A stretch of 64,000 nucleotides of DNA from JALYTZ01 sp036559125 (GTDB lineage Bacteria; Vulcanimicrobiota; Vulcanimicrobiia; Vulcanimicrobiales; Vulcanimicrobiaceae). The DNA lies in assembly GCA_036559125.1 (NCBI GenBank), contig DATBTT010000074.1:1-64000 (forward strand), in the 5' to 3' direction. Made by a program: the position numbers and the translations under genes. Every line of letters begins with the position of its first letter. Position 1 is the first letter of the stretch. The notes under the pieces were generated by a model. The model saw nothing but the letters and a program-made list of their open reading frames with translations. It did no database searches and was not told the DNA's origin. Positions 16,499 to 25,855 of the stretch are shown piece by piece.

Positions 16499-17398
16499 CT
16501 ACTTCTCGGCCTTCACCGCGTGGCCGCCGAATTGGTTGCGCAAAGCGGCTACGACCTTGGCGCTAAACGATTCGTCTTGCCGCGAGGCAAAACGCGCCAT
16601 GAGCGCGAGCGTGATCGCCGGCGCCGGAACGCTTTCGTCGATAGCAGCCGCCACCGTCCAGCGGCCTTCACCCGTGTCGTCGACCCAGCCGCGAATTTTT
16701 TCGAGTCCCGGATCGGCCGAAAATGCAAGCGCTGCGAGATCGAGCAACCAAGAGCGAACGACGCTTCCGTGCCGCCACACCTCCGCGATCTGCTTGAGAT
16801 CGTATGTGTATTGGGATTTTTCGAGAATCTCAAATCCTTCGCCGTACGCCTGCATCATGCCGTACTCGACGCCGTTGTGCACCATCTTCGAGAAGTGCCC
16901 CGCGCCGGCAGGACCGACGTGGGCGTATCCGTTCTCCGGGGCGAGCGTCAAGAAGATCGGTTCGCACGTTTTGACTGCGTCGTCGTCGCCGCCGACCATC
17001 AAGCAGTAGCCTTCCTTGAGGCCCCAGACGCCGCCGCTCGTGCCGGCGTCGACCAGCGAAACGCCTTTGACCTTGCAGCGATCGTACGCGGCGAGGCCCT
17101 CCTTGTAGTTCGTATTTCCGCCGTCCACGATGATGTCGCCGCGTTGCAAGTGCTCCAGTAGCTGGTCGATGGTTTCGTCGGTCGGTTTACCGGCGGGCAC
17201 CATAATCCAAACGACTTTCGGCGACGTCAATCTACCCGTGAGATCGGCGAGCGAGCCCGCGCCGGTTGCGCCGCCCGAGACTGCAGCCTTTACGGCGTCC
17301 GCACTGCGATCGTAGGCCACCACGCCATGGCCCCCTTGCAACAATCGCGTCGTCATGTTGGCACCCATGCGCCCGAGCCCGACCATTCCGATGTGCAT
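16499..17398 (-). CDS. gnd: 6-phosphogluconate dehydrogenase, decarboxylating (short form)
   Basis: Converts 6-phosphogluconate to ribulose 5-phosphate, CO2 and a reduced nicotinamide. The 299-residue length is the short bacterial form (YqeC/GndA-like), not the 470-residue form. The Rossmann motif is GLGRMG at 7-12. Substrate-binding signatures are DGGNTNYK, VDAGTSGGVWGLKEGYCLMVGG and FSKMVHNGVEYGMMQAYGEG, the last holding the catalytic lysine. It lies 8 bp after tal-pgi and 2 bp before zwf. Cofactor preference (NAD or NADP) is not decided by what I see. Confidence 0.95.
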   Translation of the reverse strand: MHIGMVGLGRMGANMTTRLLQGGHGVVAYDRSADAVKAAVSGGATGAGSLADLTGRLTSPKVVWIMVPAGKPTDETIDQLLEHLQRGDIIVDGGNTNYKEGLAAYDRCKVKGVSLVDAGTSGGVWGLKEGYCLMVGGDDDAVKTCEPIFLTLAPENGYAHVGPAGAGHFSKMVHNGVEYGMMQAYGEGFEILEKSQYTYDLKQIAEVWRHGSVVRSWLLDLAALAFSADPGLEKIRGWVDDTGEGRWTVAAAIDESVPAPAITLALMARFASRQDESFSAKVVAALRNQFGGHAVKAEK

Positions 17399-17406
17399 CT
17401 TGCTCC

Positions 17407-20247
17407 TTATGCTTTGGTGGTGAGAGCGTCGTCGATGCTTGCGACCAACGCGTGCAGCGCTTGCTCGACGTCGCCCTTTAAGTGCACGCGCACGCCGCGG
17501 CGTTTGCGTTTGTCAAGCGATTGAAGATCGCCGAGCGCTTGTGCGGCAATGAGCGTGCGGAACCCGACGTTCATGCCTGGGATTTGCAGGTCGTCGGGCG
17601 TATCGCCCGTGATCTGCACGAAGACCCCGGTATCGGGGCCGCCTTTGTGCTCTTGTCCCGTCGAGTGCAGAAAACGCGGTCCGAACCCTACGGTCGTAGC
17701 GACGCGCTTGGCATCGCGAATTGCGAGGCGCGCCTCGTCGAGCAACGCCGCATGTTTTGGGTTGCGGGCGACGTACGCGCAGAAAGCGACGTAGTCGTGC
17801 GGTTTGATTTGCGCCAGAAGCTGCGCGAGCGCGGCGCCGACGTCCTCGCCGCGTGCTCCGGCGCTCCCCGACATGAACGTAATCTCGAAGGCGGCGCCAT
17901 CGACATCGGCGTTTGGTTCGCCGATCTTCCCGGTGGCGGCATACGTCTTTAGCAACGTCTTGGTATTGTCTTTAGATTCTTGCACGTTCGGTTGATCGAA
18001 GGCGTCGATGCGCAGGAGCGAGCCTGCCGCAGCGGTCGCGATCTCCCATAAGAAGAATTGCTCGCCGATGTCGTACGCATCGTTCATGGCCAAGCGAATG
18101 ACGGGATGACCGGCGCCTTCGAGCGCGCGCAGTTTCGTCTCGGTCTCGGCGACCGCGTTGGGAAGGTTGCCGCCGACATAGACGAATACGCGGTCGTCGC
18201 CATAGACGTCGGGAGCGCCGAGTTCCTCGCCTTCTACCGGCAGGATGCCCTTGCCCAGTTTGCCGGTCGATTCCGCGATGAGTTGCTCGGCCCACGCGCC
18301 AAAAGCGCGGACAGCAGGATGCGTCACGATCGTCAATTTGTCGCGGCCGTTGATGGCCAGGCCGCCGATTGCCGCGCCGAAGCGCGCTCCGGGCGCGTCA
18401 CCGGCTTTGACCGTTTTGTCGTTGGCGTGTACCGCGCCTAGCCCGCGATCGAGCAGTAAGTTGATGTCGTAACCGGCGAGCGCGGCCGGCACCATGCCGA
18501 AGAACGAGAGCGCGGAATACCTTCCCCCGATGTTCGGATCGTTGACGAACGTCGCGCGGAAACCTTGGGCTTTCGCTTCTTTTTCGAGTTCGGTTCCCGG
18601 GTCGGTTATGGCGACGAAATGCGAACCGGATTTGGCCGAGCCGACCGCCTTGGTCACCAGTGCGTGAAAATACCGGTAAAACGCATCGGGTTCCGTGGTC
18701 GTGCCGCTCTTGCTCGCAACGACGAACAACGTGTTCGGGACGTCGATCGACGCTTCGAGTTCTCGAATCTGTTGCGGGTCGGTCGAGTCGAGAACGTGCA
18801 GTTGCGGGTATCCGTCGGTCTTTCCGAATGTCGCCCGCATGATGTCCGGCGCGAGCGAACTGCCGCCCATGCCGAGGACGACCGCGTGCGTAAAGTGTGA
18901 TGCCGCATCCTTCGCGAAGGTTTGGAGATTCGGCACGGATTCCAGTATGTGCTGCGGAATCTCGAGCCATCCCAACGCGTGCTTGATGATTTCGGCGTGG
19001 CCGGCGTCGTCGGACCATAACGTCGGGTCTTTCGCCCAAAGTTTTTTGAGGAACTCGTTCGTAGCGAGCGTTTGTAGCGCCGCGTCGTACGCGCCATTGC
19101 CCGCCCCCAGCGAAAGCGCGACGCGCTGCTGCCCGGAGCTCAATTGCTTTTGCTTGTAGACGATCGCGCCGAGCAGGGCTGCAAATGAATCGCTGAATGA
19201 CGCCACGCCCTCGACTTGGAGTTGGTGCGTGACTTCAAAGAGCGAGATGTTGACGGCTTGCAACTGCTTGAGAATCGCTCGTGCTTCGTCGAGGCCTTCC
19301 AAGACCGTGTCGGGCCGCACGGTGCCGTGATCGAGTAAAGCGTCGAGCGTGTTCGGCGGCATGGTGTTGACCGTGTCGCGGCCGACGACCGATTCAACGT
19401 ACATCAAATCGTAATAGCTTGGATTCTTGGCCGAAGTCGATGCCCACAGCGGCCGCTGCACGTGAGCGCCTTTGGCCTTGGCGCCGGCAAAGTCCGGACC
19501 GTCAAAAATCTCGAGATACTTTTGATACGTAAGCTTCAGATTTGCGACGCCCGTTTTGCCGAGAAGCGATTCAAGGTTCTTTTCGCCTTTGTCGATTCGC
19601 CCTTGCAATATCTTATCGACGGCGGTATCGATACGGCTGACGAAAACGCTGTTGACCGAGCGGATGCCGTCTATCGGTTGGCCCTTGGCCAGCCTGCGTT
19701 GCAGGCCGCGCACGTAAGCCTGCGCGGTTTTCTCGTACATGTCAATCGAGAAAATCAGCGTCACGTTGATGTTGATACCTTCGGCGATGGATTCCTCGAT
19801 CGCCGCGACGCCTTCGTTCGTGCCGGGAATCTTGACCATCAGGTTGGGCCGCGCGACGCGTTTCCAGAGGTCTTTTGCCATGGCGATGGTGCCCTGCGTG
19901 TCGTGCGCGAGCAGCGGCGAGACTTCCAAACTGACGAATCCATCGTTGCCGGCGCTTGCGTCGAAGACCGGTTTGAAAAGATCGCATGCGCTTTGGATGT
20001 CCTGCACGGCGAGTTCCCAGAAGAGCGTGTTCGCATCGTGCTGTTTGCCGATCAGCGACCGCAACTGTTCGTCGTAGTCGTTGCCGGTTCCGATGGCTTT
20101 TTCGAATATCGTCGGATTGGAGGTCATGCCACGCAGACCTGTGTCGATCAGGCCTTGCAGTTCGCCCGATGCGAACATGCTACGCCGCAAGTTGTCGAGC
20201 CAGACGCTCTGGCCGGCTTCCAGCAGTTGGTGCAGTTGGTTGTTCAT
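17407..20247 (-). CDS. tal-pgi: Bifunctional transaldolase / phosphoglucose isomerase
   Basis: A 946-residue fusion. Residues 1 to about 365 are a class I transaldolase: RGMTSNPTIFEKAI, NLMVKIPGTNEG with Schiff-base Lys139, and INVTLIFSIDMYE. Residues from about 380 to the end are phosphoglucose isomerase: VVLGMGGSSLAPDI, FVVASKSGTTTEPDAFYRYF and NIGGRYSALSFFGMVPAAL. The enzyme links the non-oxidative pentose phosphate steps to glucose 6-phosphate, letting hexose phosphate be recycled into zwf. The fusion is known in some cyanobacteria, actinobacteria and other phyla. It begins 9 bp after tkt. Confidence 0.95.
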   Translation of the reverse strand: MNNQLHQLLEAGQSVWLDNLRRSMFASGELQGLIDTGLRGMTSNPTIFEKAIGTGNDYDEQLRSLIGKQHDANTLFWELAVQDIQSACDLFKPVFDASAGNDGFVSLEVSPLLAHDTQGTIAMAKDLWKRVARPNLMVKIPGTNEGVAAIEESIAEGININVTLIFSIDMYEKTAQAYVRGLQRRLAKGQPIDGIRSVNSVFVSRIDTAVDKILQGRIDKGEKNLESLLGKTGVANLKLTYQKYLEIFDGPDFAGAKAKGAHVQRPLWASTSAKNPSYYDLMYVESVVGRDTVNTMPPNTLDALLDHGTVRPDTVLEGLDEARAILKQLQAVNISLFEVTHQLQVEGVASFSDSFAALLGAIVYKQKQLSSGQQRVALSLGAGNGAYDAALQTLATNEFLKKLWAKDPTLWSDDAGHAEIIKHALGWLEIPQHILESVPNLQTFAKDAASHFTHAVVLGMGGSSLAPDIMRATFGKTDGYPQLHVLDSTDPQQIRELEASIDVPNTLFVVASKSGTTTEPDAFYRYFHALVTKAVGSAKSGSHFVAITDPGTELEKEAKAQGFRATFVNDPNIGGRYSALSFFGMVPAALAGYDINLLLDRGLGAVHANDKTVKAGDAPGARFGAAIGGLAINGRDKLTIVTHPAVRAFGAWAEQLIAESTGKLGKGILPVEGEELGAPDVYGDDRVFVYVGGNLPNAVAETETKLRALEGAGHPVIRLAMNDAYDIGEQFFLWEIATAAAGSLLRIDAFDQPNVQESKDNTKTLLKTYAATGKIGEPNADVDGAAFEITFMSGSAGARGEDVGAALAQLLAQIKPHDYVAFCAYVARNPKHAALLDEARLAIRDAKRVATTVGFGPRFLHSTGQEHKGGPDTGVFVQITGDTPDDLQIPGMNVGFRTLIAAQALGDLQSLDKRKRRGVRVHLKGDVEQALHALVASIDDALTTKA

Positions 20248-20256
20248 GCAATTCTC

Positions 20257-22251
20257 CTAAGGACGAACCGTTGCGAACTGTTCTCGAGCGAGCTTCGCGA
20301 TGTGCTCGGGCGTAAAACCGTATTCTTTCGCGATGTCGGCGGCCGGAGCTGACGTTCCGAAATGATCGATGCCGAAGGCGAAGCCGCGGTCGCCGACCCA
20401 TTGTTTCCAACCGAAGGTGGACGCCGCCTCAATCGACATGCGAGCGGTCACGTTTGGCGGGAGCACGCTGTCGCGATACTCTTGTGAAGCGGCTGCGAAG
20501 AGTTCCCAGCACGGCATCGACACGACGCGCGTTTGCAGGCCCATTCCGGCGAGCAACGTTGCAGCTTGCACCGCGAGCGATACTTCGGAGCCGGAAGCGA
20601 TGAGGATGAGATCGGGCGTGCCGTCGGTATCGACGAGCACGTACGCACCCTTGTGCATGTCGACTCTCCGGGCGCCCAAGAACGGCAACTTCTGTCGAGT
20701 TAGAACCAGAGCCCACGGACCGTCTTGCGCTTCGAACATCAGCTTCCAGGCTTCGAGCGTCTCGAGCGCGTCGGCGGGACGTAGTACGGTGAGGTTCGGG
20801 GTGGCGCGCATGTGCGCGAGATGCTCGATCGGCTGATGCGTCGGTCCGTCTTCACCCAAAAACACCGAATCGTGCGTCAGCACGTAATAGCAGCGGATCT
20901 TGTTGAGCGCGGCCAGGCGCACCGCGCCTTTCATGTAGTCTAAGAAATTCAGGAACGTCGCTCCGAACGGCAGAAGGCCGCCGTAGAGGGCGATGCCGTT
21001 ATTGATGGCGGCCATCGCATGCTCGCGTACGCCGTAGTGGATGTTGCGTCCGGCATACGAGCCCGGTTGGAAGTCGCCGAAGTCTTTCAAGTACGTCTTC
21101 GTCGACGAATCCAAATCCGCCGAACCGCCTACTAACTCCGGCGCGGCCGCGGCGATGGCGTTGATGATCGTGCCTCCGGCCTCGCGCGTGGCAATGTTAT
21201 CGCCATTCGCGCTGGTAAAGACCGGCCAGTCGACCGCCGGAACTTTTTTGTCGAGCGTGCGCCGGTATTGCGCGCAAAGCTCCGCATTCGCCGACGCCCA
21301 GGTGTCGAACGCGCCTTGCCATTGCGCTTCGAGTTGGGCGCCGCGTTCGCCCAGGTTCCGGTACCACGCGAGCACGTCGTCGGGCACGTAGAAATCCGGC
21401 TCCAGGGGCCAGCCCAACCGCTCTTTGGTTTTCTTGACGTTTTCCGGTCCCAGCGGTTCACCGTGGGCTTTGAACGAATCTTGTTCGGGCGATCCGTAGC
21501 CGATGTGCGTGCGCACCTGGATGAATGACGGCTTGTTCGTAACGGTTTTCGCTGCGGTAATGGCGCGGTCGACGGCGTCAACGTCGTTGCCGTCGGAAAC
21601 GCGCTGCACGTGCCATCCCAACGCTTCGAAGCGCGCGCCGACGTCTTCGGTAAACGTGACGTCGGTAGTTGCTGCCAGCGTCACCTTGTTGTCGTCGTAG
21701 AGTGCGATGAGCTTTCCAAGTTGCAAATGGCCGGCCATGGAAGCGGCTTCGTTGGAGACGCCCTCCATCATATCGCCGTCGCTGCACATCACGTACGTAA
21801 AAGTATCGAGGATCGCATCGCCCCCTCGATCGTAGACGGCTGCAAGATGCGCCTGCGCGATCGCCAGACCGACGGCGTTTGCAAATCCTTGGCCGAGCGG
21901 CCCGGTCGTGACCTCGACCCCGGGCGTGTGATGCGCCTCGGGATGACCCGGCGTTTTGCTTCCGAGTTGCCGGAACGACTGCAGGTCCTCCATCGAAACG
22001 TCATAGCCTGTGAGGTACAGCAACGAGTAAAGCATCATCGACGCATGACCGGCGCTAAGCACGAAGCGGTCGCGGCCGGGCCATGCCGGGTTTTTGGGAT
22101 TGAAGCGCAGGTGCTTACTCCACAACGCGAAGGCGGTCGCCGCAGCGCCCAGCGGCATGCCGGGATGGCCGGATTTAGCCTTCTGCACTGCGTCCACCGA
22201 TAAAAAACGGATCGCGTTGATACGTTGCTCGTCGTCGCGCGTATTCGGCAC
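20257..22251 (-). CDS. tkt: Transketolase
   Basis: A thiamine-diphosphate enzyme moving two-carbon units between sugar phosphates. 664 residues, the family norm. Signatures: AKSGHPGMPLGAA, TGPLGQGFANAVGLAIAQ, CSDGDMMEGVSNEAAS (TPP-binding GDG), the second-domain GLLPFGATFLNF and THDSVFLGEDGPTHQPIEHLA. The start is the GTG at 22251, with AAGGAG 5 bp upstream; an ATG at 22335 would add an untypical tail. It is the first gene of the minus-strand pentose phosphate operon. Its upstream region (22252-22418) is shared with divergent dapD; I could not find a convincing promoter there. Confidence 0.96.
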   Translation of the reverse strand: MPNTRDDEQRINAIRFLSVDAVQKAKSGHPGMPLGAAATAFALWSKHLRFNPKNPAWPGRDRFVLSAGHASMMLYSLLYLTGYDVSMEDLQSFRQLGSKTPGHPEAHHTPGVEVTTGPLGQGFANAVGLAIAQAHLAAVYDRGGDAILDTFTYVMCSDGDMMEGVSNEAASMAGHLQLGKLIALYDDNKVTLAATTDVTFTEDVGARFEALGWHVQRVSDGNDVDAVDRAITAAKTVTNKPSFIQVRTHIGYGSPEQDSFKAHGEPLGPENVKKTKERLGWPLEPDFYVPDDVLAWYRNLGERGAQLEAQWQGAFDTWASANAELCAQYRRTLDKKVPAVDWPVFTSANGDNIATREAGGTIINAIAAAAPELVGGSADLDSSTKTYLKDFGDFQPGSYAGRNIHYGVREHAMAAINNGIALYGGLLPFGATFLNFLDYMKGAVRLAALNKIRCYYVLTHDSVFLGEDGPTHQPIEHLAHMRATPNLTVLRPADALETLEAWKLMFEAQDGPWALVLTRQKLPFLGARRVDMHKGAYVLVDTDGTPDLILIASGSEVSLAVQAATLLAGMGLQTRVVSMPCWELFAAASQEYRDSVLPPNVTARMSIEAASTFGWKQWVGDRGFAFGIDHFGTSAPAADIAKEYGFTPEHIAKLAREQFATVRP

Positions 22252-22418
22252 AGCGTCTCCTTGACGTAGTCGTATTTGCTTCACTGCGGGAGGGACAACG
22301 TAAGTTCGCTTGCCCCCGCCTATTCTCTTACCCACTGCGCGCCGCTAGCGTTGCGACACTTCCTACACCTGCCCGGGGCCGCGGGAGGCGGGACGATGAA
22401 CGCCGTAACGCTGGAGCC

Positions 22419-23255
22419 GTGGACCACAGGGAATTACGGGCCGGGATCGAGGCGCTGGCGCGATCGGGCGGCGGCGATGTCAAGGGCGCCGCCGGCACGC
22501 TCGTGGACGACGTCGTCGCGGCGCTGGACGACGGGTCTCTGCGAGTCTGCGAACCCGCCGGTGACGGCTGGATCACGCACGCATGGATCAAGCAGGCGAT
22601 CCTATTGTACTTCCGGCGCCGCGACGTCGAGTGGATTCGCACCGGAGAACCGGGCTCCAATGCGCCGGTCTTTTACGACAAACTGCCGACCAAGAGCAAC
22701 TACGACGTACTCGGAGCGCGATGCGTGCCGCCGGGAATCGCGCGGTACGGCAGCTTTCTCGGTCGCAATACGATCCTGATGCCCGGATTCGTGAATATCG
22801 GCGCGTACGTCGACGAAGAAACGATGGTCGACACCTGGGCGACGGTCGGATCGTGCGCGCAGATCGGCAAACGCGTGCATCTCTCGGGAGGCGTCGGGAT
22901 CGGCGGCGTCCTGGAGCCGGCGCAGGCGCAGCCGGTAATCATCGAAGACGGTGCCTTTATCGGCTCCCGCGTCGTCGTTGTCGAAGGCGTGCGCGTGGGT
23001 TGCGCGGCGGTCGTCGGCGCCGGCGTCGTACTTACCGCATCTACGCCGATCGTGGACGTTCGCGGCGCGCAACCGGTTACGAGCAAAGGCTACATTCCGC
23101 CCCGCGCGGTCGTGATTCCCGGGACGTTGCCCAAGGCATTCCCCGCCGGCACGTTCGGCGTCCCCTGCGCGCTCGTGATCGGCACCCGCGACGCCTCTAC
23201 CGATAGCAAAACGTCGCTCAATGCGGCGCTGCGCGACTACGAGGTGGCGGTGTGA
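22419..23255 (+). CDS. dapD: 2,3,4,5-tetrahydropyridine-2,6-dicarboxylate N-succinyltransferase
   Basis: Adds a succinyl group from succinyl-CoA to tetrahydrodipicolinate in the lysine/diaminopimelate pathway. 278 residues. The N-terminal helical region (VVAALDDGSLRVCEPAGDGWITHAWIKQAILLYF) matches DapD, followed by the left-handed beta-helix (NIGAYVDEETMVDTWATVGSCAQIG, GGVGIGGVLEPAQAQPVIIEDGAFIGSR) and the C-terminal PVTSKGYIPPRAVVIPG. The start is a GTG with only a close, poor GGAG, so it is not certain. It overlaps the next gene by 4 bp (GTGA). Confidence 0.94.
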   Translation: MDHRELRAGIEALARSGGGDVKGAAGTLVDDVVAALDDGSLRVCEPAGDGWITHAWIKQAILLYFRRRDVEWIRTGEPGSNAPVFYDKLPTKSNYDVLGARCVPPGIARYGSFLGRNTILMPGFVNIGAYVDEETMVDTWATVGSCAQIGKRVHLSGGVGIGGVLEPAQAQPVIIEDGAFIGSRVVVVEGVRVGCAAVVGAGVVLTASTPIVDVRGAQPVTSKGYIPPRAVVIPGTLPKAFPAGTFGVPCALVIGTRDASTDSKTSLNAALRDYEVAV

Positions 23256-24382
23256 GAATCAACCCGCGCGTAGCGGATATTTCGGGTTCGTTGATTCGCG
23301 AGATCGCCGCCAAGCGCAAATCCACGTCGGTCGATCTGGGATTGGGCGAGCCGTCCTTGCGCCCGAACCCGTCGCATTTCATCGAGGCAATGTCGTACGT
23401 TGCGGAACACGGCATTCGTTACACCGTCAATGCGGGCGACGCGGAGCTTCGGCGGCGCATCGCGGAGCGGTATGCGTACCCGCATATGCGCGGCGCGGAG
23501 AACGTTTGCGTGACGACGGGTTCGCAAGAAGCGACGTACGCAACTCTTAAGACACTGCTGGACCCGGCCCGCGACGAGTTGCTCGTAATCGAACCGGCAT
23601 TTCCCTCGTACGCGAAGATGGCGAAACTCGAGGGAGTGGCGGTGCGCACCGTTGCGATGAGTGAGGCCGACGACTTCGAATACGACCCGCAACGAATACT
23701 CGATGCGGTAGGTGAGCGCACCCGCGCCATCGTCATCTGCTCGCCGTGCAATCCGACCGGACGGACGATCGCGAGCGCAGCCGTCGATGCGATCGGTGCG
23801 GGGTTGCTTGCCCGCGGGGGCGAGCCGGTGTGGGTGGTGCACGACGAGATTTACCGCGAGCAGACGTTTGTCGAGAATGCCGGACACTTTGCGTCGGTCT
23901 ATCCGCACACGGTCGTAACCAACTCGGTCAGCAAGAGTAACGCCCTGACGGGCTTGCGCTTGGGGTGGACGATTGCGCCCGCCGGCGTAGCCGAGTCGAT
24001 CGTGAGAGTGCACGCCTGGCTGACGTCGTGCGCGGATACCTTCGCGCAACAAGTCGCCTTGCACGTGTTCGCCCAAGACGGCGGCTTGACCGAACATGCC
24101 GATTGGTACGCCGCGCAGCATCGCGCCGTCGTCGCGGCGCTCGAACGCAGCGGCCTGCGCTTCATACGGCCGGAAGGAAGTTTTTACGCGTGCGTACGTC
24201 TTCCGGACGGCGTCGGTTCCTTACAAGCCGCGCACGAACTTGCCGATGCGTTCGACGTCATCGCGATTCCCGGCATCGCGTTCGGCGAATCGTTCGACGC
24301 CTGGTTACGCCTAAGTTGGGTCGCCCCGATACCCGACGTCGAAGAAGGTCTGCGCCGCATCGCCGCCTATTGCGCGCGCTAA
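23252..24382 (+). CDS. PLP-dependent aminotransferase, likely succinyl-DAP aminotransferase
   Basis: A 376-residue class I/II aminotransferase (fold type I). The PLP lysine is Lys228 in SVSKSNALTGLRLGW. SPCNPTGR and VVHDEIYREQTF give the conserved Asn and Asp/Tyr that hold the cofactor. It is coupled to dapD by a GTGA overlap, which suggests the next step in the same pathway, N-succinyl-diaminopimelate aminotransferase (DapC). Aspartate or kynurenine-type aminotransferase activity cannot be excluded from sequence alone. It ends 8 bp before a repeat block. Confidence 0.85.
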   Translation: MRINPRVADISGSLIREIAAKRKSTSVDLGLGEPSLRPNPSHFIEAMSYVAEHGIRYTVNAGDAELRRRIAERYAYPHMRGAENVCVTTGSQEATYATLKTLLDPARDELLVIEPAFPSYAKMAKLEGVAVRTVAMSEADDFEYDPQRILDAVGERTRAIVICSPCNPTGRTIASAAVDAIGAGLLARGGEPVWVVHDEIYREQTFVENAGHFASVYPHTVVTNSVSKSNALTGLRLGWTIAPAGVAESIVRVHAWLTSCADTFAQQVALHVFAQDGGLTEHADWYAAQHRAVVAALERSGLRFIRPEGSFYACVRLPDGVGSLQAAHELADAFDVIAIPGIAFGESFDAWLRLSWVAPIPDVEEGLRRIAAYCAR

Positions 24383-24390
24383 TCGACCGT

Positions 24391-24435
24391 CCTTCGACAA
24401 GCTCAGGATGACGCAGACAAGCTCAGGATGACGGG
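24391..24435. repeat. Dispersed palindromic repeat, two copies
   Basis: CCTTCGACAAGCTCAGGATGAC is followed by a shortened copy, GACAAGCTCAGGATGAC. It fills the 55-bp gap between the convergent aminotransferase and aldehyde dehydrogenase genes. This subtype has AAGCTCAGGATGAC where the copies at 142 and 12290 have AGGCTCAGGGTGAC. Confidence 0.88.
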
Positions 24436-24437
24436 AT

Positions 24438-25841
24438 CTACTCGGCGGGTTTGGCGGAGGTGCCGGTTTTGTCCGGGCCGACCCAGACGGTTTGTACGTT
24501 GACGAATTCGCGAATGCCGAACGACGAGAGTTCGCGTCCATATCCGGAGCGTTTCACGCCGCCGAACGGCAAGCGCGGATCGCTCGCGACCATACCGTTG
24601 ATGAAGACGCTGCCGCTCTCGATGCGGGCGGCTAAACGCCGCGCGTGATCCAGATCGCGCGTCCATAGGTTCGATCCCAAGCCGAACGGGCTTTGATTTG
24701 CAAGCTCGATTGCGTGATCGTCGTCGCGCGCGCGGATTACCGCAGCCGCCGGTCCGAACGTTTCTTGATCGAACATCGGCATGCCGGGCACGACGTCGCC
24801 CACGACGGTCGCCTCGAAGAAGAAGCCGTCCCCCTCGATCGGCTTGCCGCCGGTGACGATGCGCGCGCCGTCCACTACCGACTGCGTAATTTGCGTGCGC
24901 AATGCATCCCGCAAATCGTCGCGGGCGCAGGGACCCAATTGCGTGCGCTCGTCCATCGGATCGCCGATGAGTTGGTTGGCCGACGCTTGCGCAAAATGCG
25001 AGAGAAATCGGTCGTATACGGACTCCTCGACGATAAACCGCTTAGCCGCTATGCAGCTTTGACCGTTGTTCTGAAATCGGCCGGTCACAGCGGTGCCAAC
25101 CGCCGCATCGATGTCGGCATCGCCGAGCACGACGAACGGGTCCGAGCCCCCCAGTTCGAGGACGCACTTCTTTAAGACCTTACCCGCCGCGCTCGCGACC
25201 GAGATGCCGGCACCTTCGCTTCCGGTGAGCGTCACGGCGACGATCCGCTCGTCGGCGACTATTTCCGTTGCGCGCTCGCCCGTGAGCAGAAGCGTCGTGA
25301 ACAGCCCATCGGGGGCGCCCGCTTCGACAAAGATGCGCTCGATCTCAAGCGCGCAGCGCGTCGTATTCGACGCGTGCTTGAGCGTCATGGCGTTGCCTGC
25401 CATCAAGGCGGGAGCTGCCGCACGGAAAACCTGCCAGTACGGAAAGTTCCACGGCATGATCGCGAGCACGATGCCCAGCGGGCGAAAACTTACGTAGCTC
25501 GTCGTCGCGTTGCTCTCGACGAGCTCGTCTTGCAAAAACCTCTCGGCGTTCTGCGCGAAGAAATCGCAGCACCGAGCGCATTTCTCGATTTCCGCCCGGG
25601 CTTGAACGATCGGCTTGCCCATCTCGCGGACGGCGACTTGCGCGAGGTCTTGCGTCTGCGCGCGAAGGCGCGCGGCCACGCCGGCCAGTAAGCGGGCGCG
25701 ATCGCCGAACGAAGCAGCGCGCCACTGCGCGAACGCGGCGCGTCCCCGGTCGAGGGCGGCGTCCACGGCTTGCGCAGAAGTGTAGGGAAAGCGTTCCAAT
25801 TCGCGTCCGGTCGCCGGATTGAGGGTGACGATCTCTGCCAT
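24438..25841 (-). CDS. Aldehyde dehydrogenase, succinate-semialdehyde dehydrogenase type
   Basis: A 467-residue NAD(P)-dependent aldehyde dehydrogenase. Catalytic Cys263 lies in NNGQSCIAAKRF, the general base Glu229 in LELGGSDPF, and the cofactor contacts in IMPWNFPYWQVFR and LTGSEGAG. Length, the AKRF after the cysteine and the start ATLNPATG-like (VTLNPATGRELERFPY) fit the GabD/YneI branch that oxidises succinate semialdehyde. It begins 14 bp after the M16 peptidase gene, so both are likely on one message. The substrate is an inference from the branch. Confidence 0.88.
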   Translation of the reverse strand: MAEIVTLNPATGRELERFPYTSAQAVDAALDRGRAAFAQWRAASFGDRARLLAGVAARLRAQTQDLAQVAVREMGKPIVQARAEIEKCARCCDFFAQNAERFLQDELVESNATTSYVSFRPLGIVLAIMPWNFPYWQVFRAAAPALMAGNAMTLKHASNTTRCALEIERIFVEAGAPDGLFTTLLLTGERATEIVADERIVAVTLTGSEGAGISVASAAGKVLKKCVLELGGSDPFVVLGDADIDAAVGTAVTGRFQNNGQSCIAAKRFIVEESVYDRFLSHFAQASANQLIGDPMDERTQLGPCARDDLRDALRTQITQSVVDGARIVTGGKPIEGDGFFFEATVVGDVVPGMPMFDQETFGPAAAVIRARDDDHAIELANQSPFGLGSNLWTRDLDHARRLAARIESGSVFINGMVASDPRLPFGGVKRSGYGRELSSFGIREFVNVQTVWVGPDKTGTSAKPAE

Positions 25842-25855
25842 GAAGCGCTCTTACC

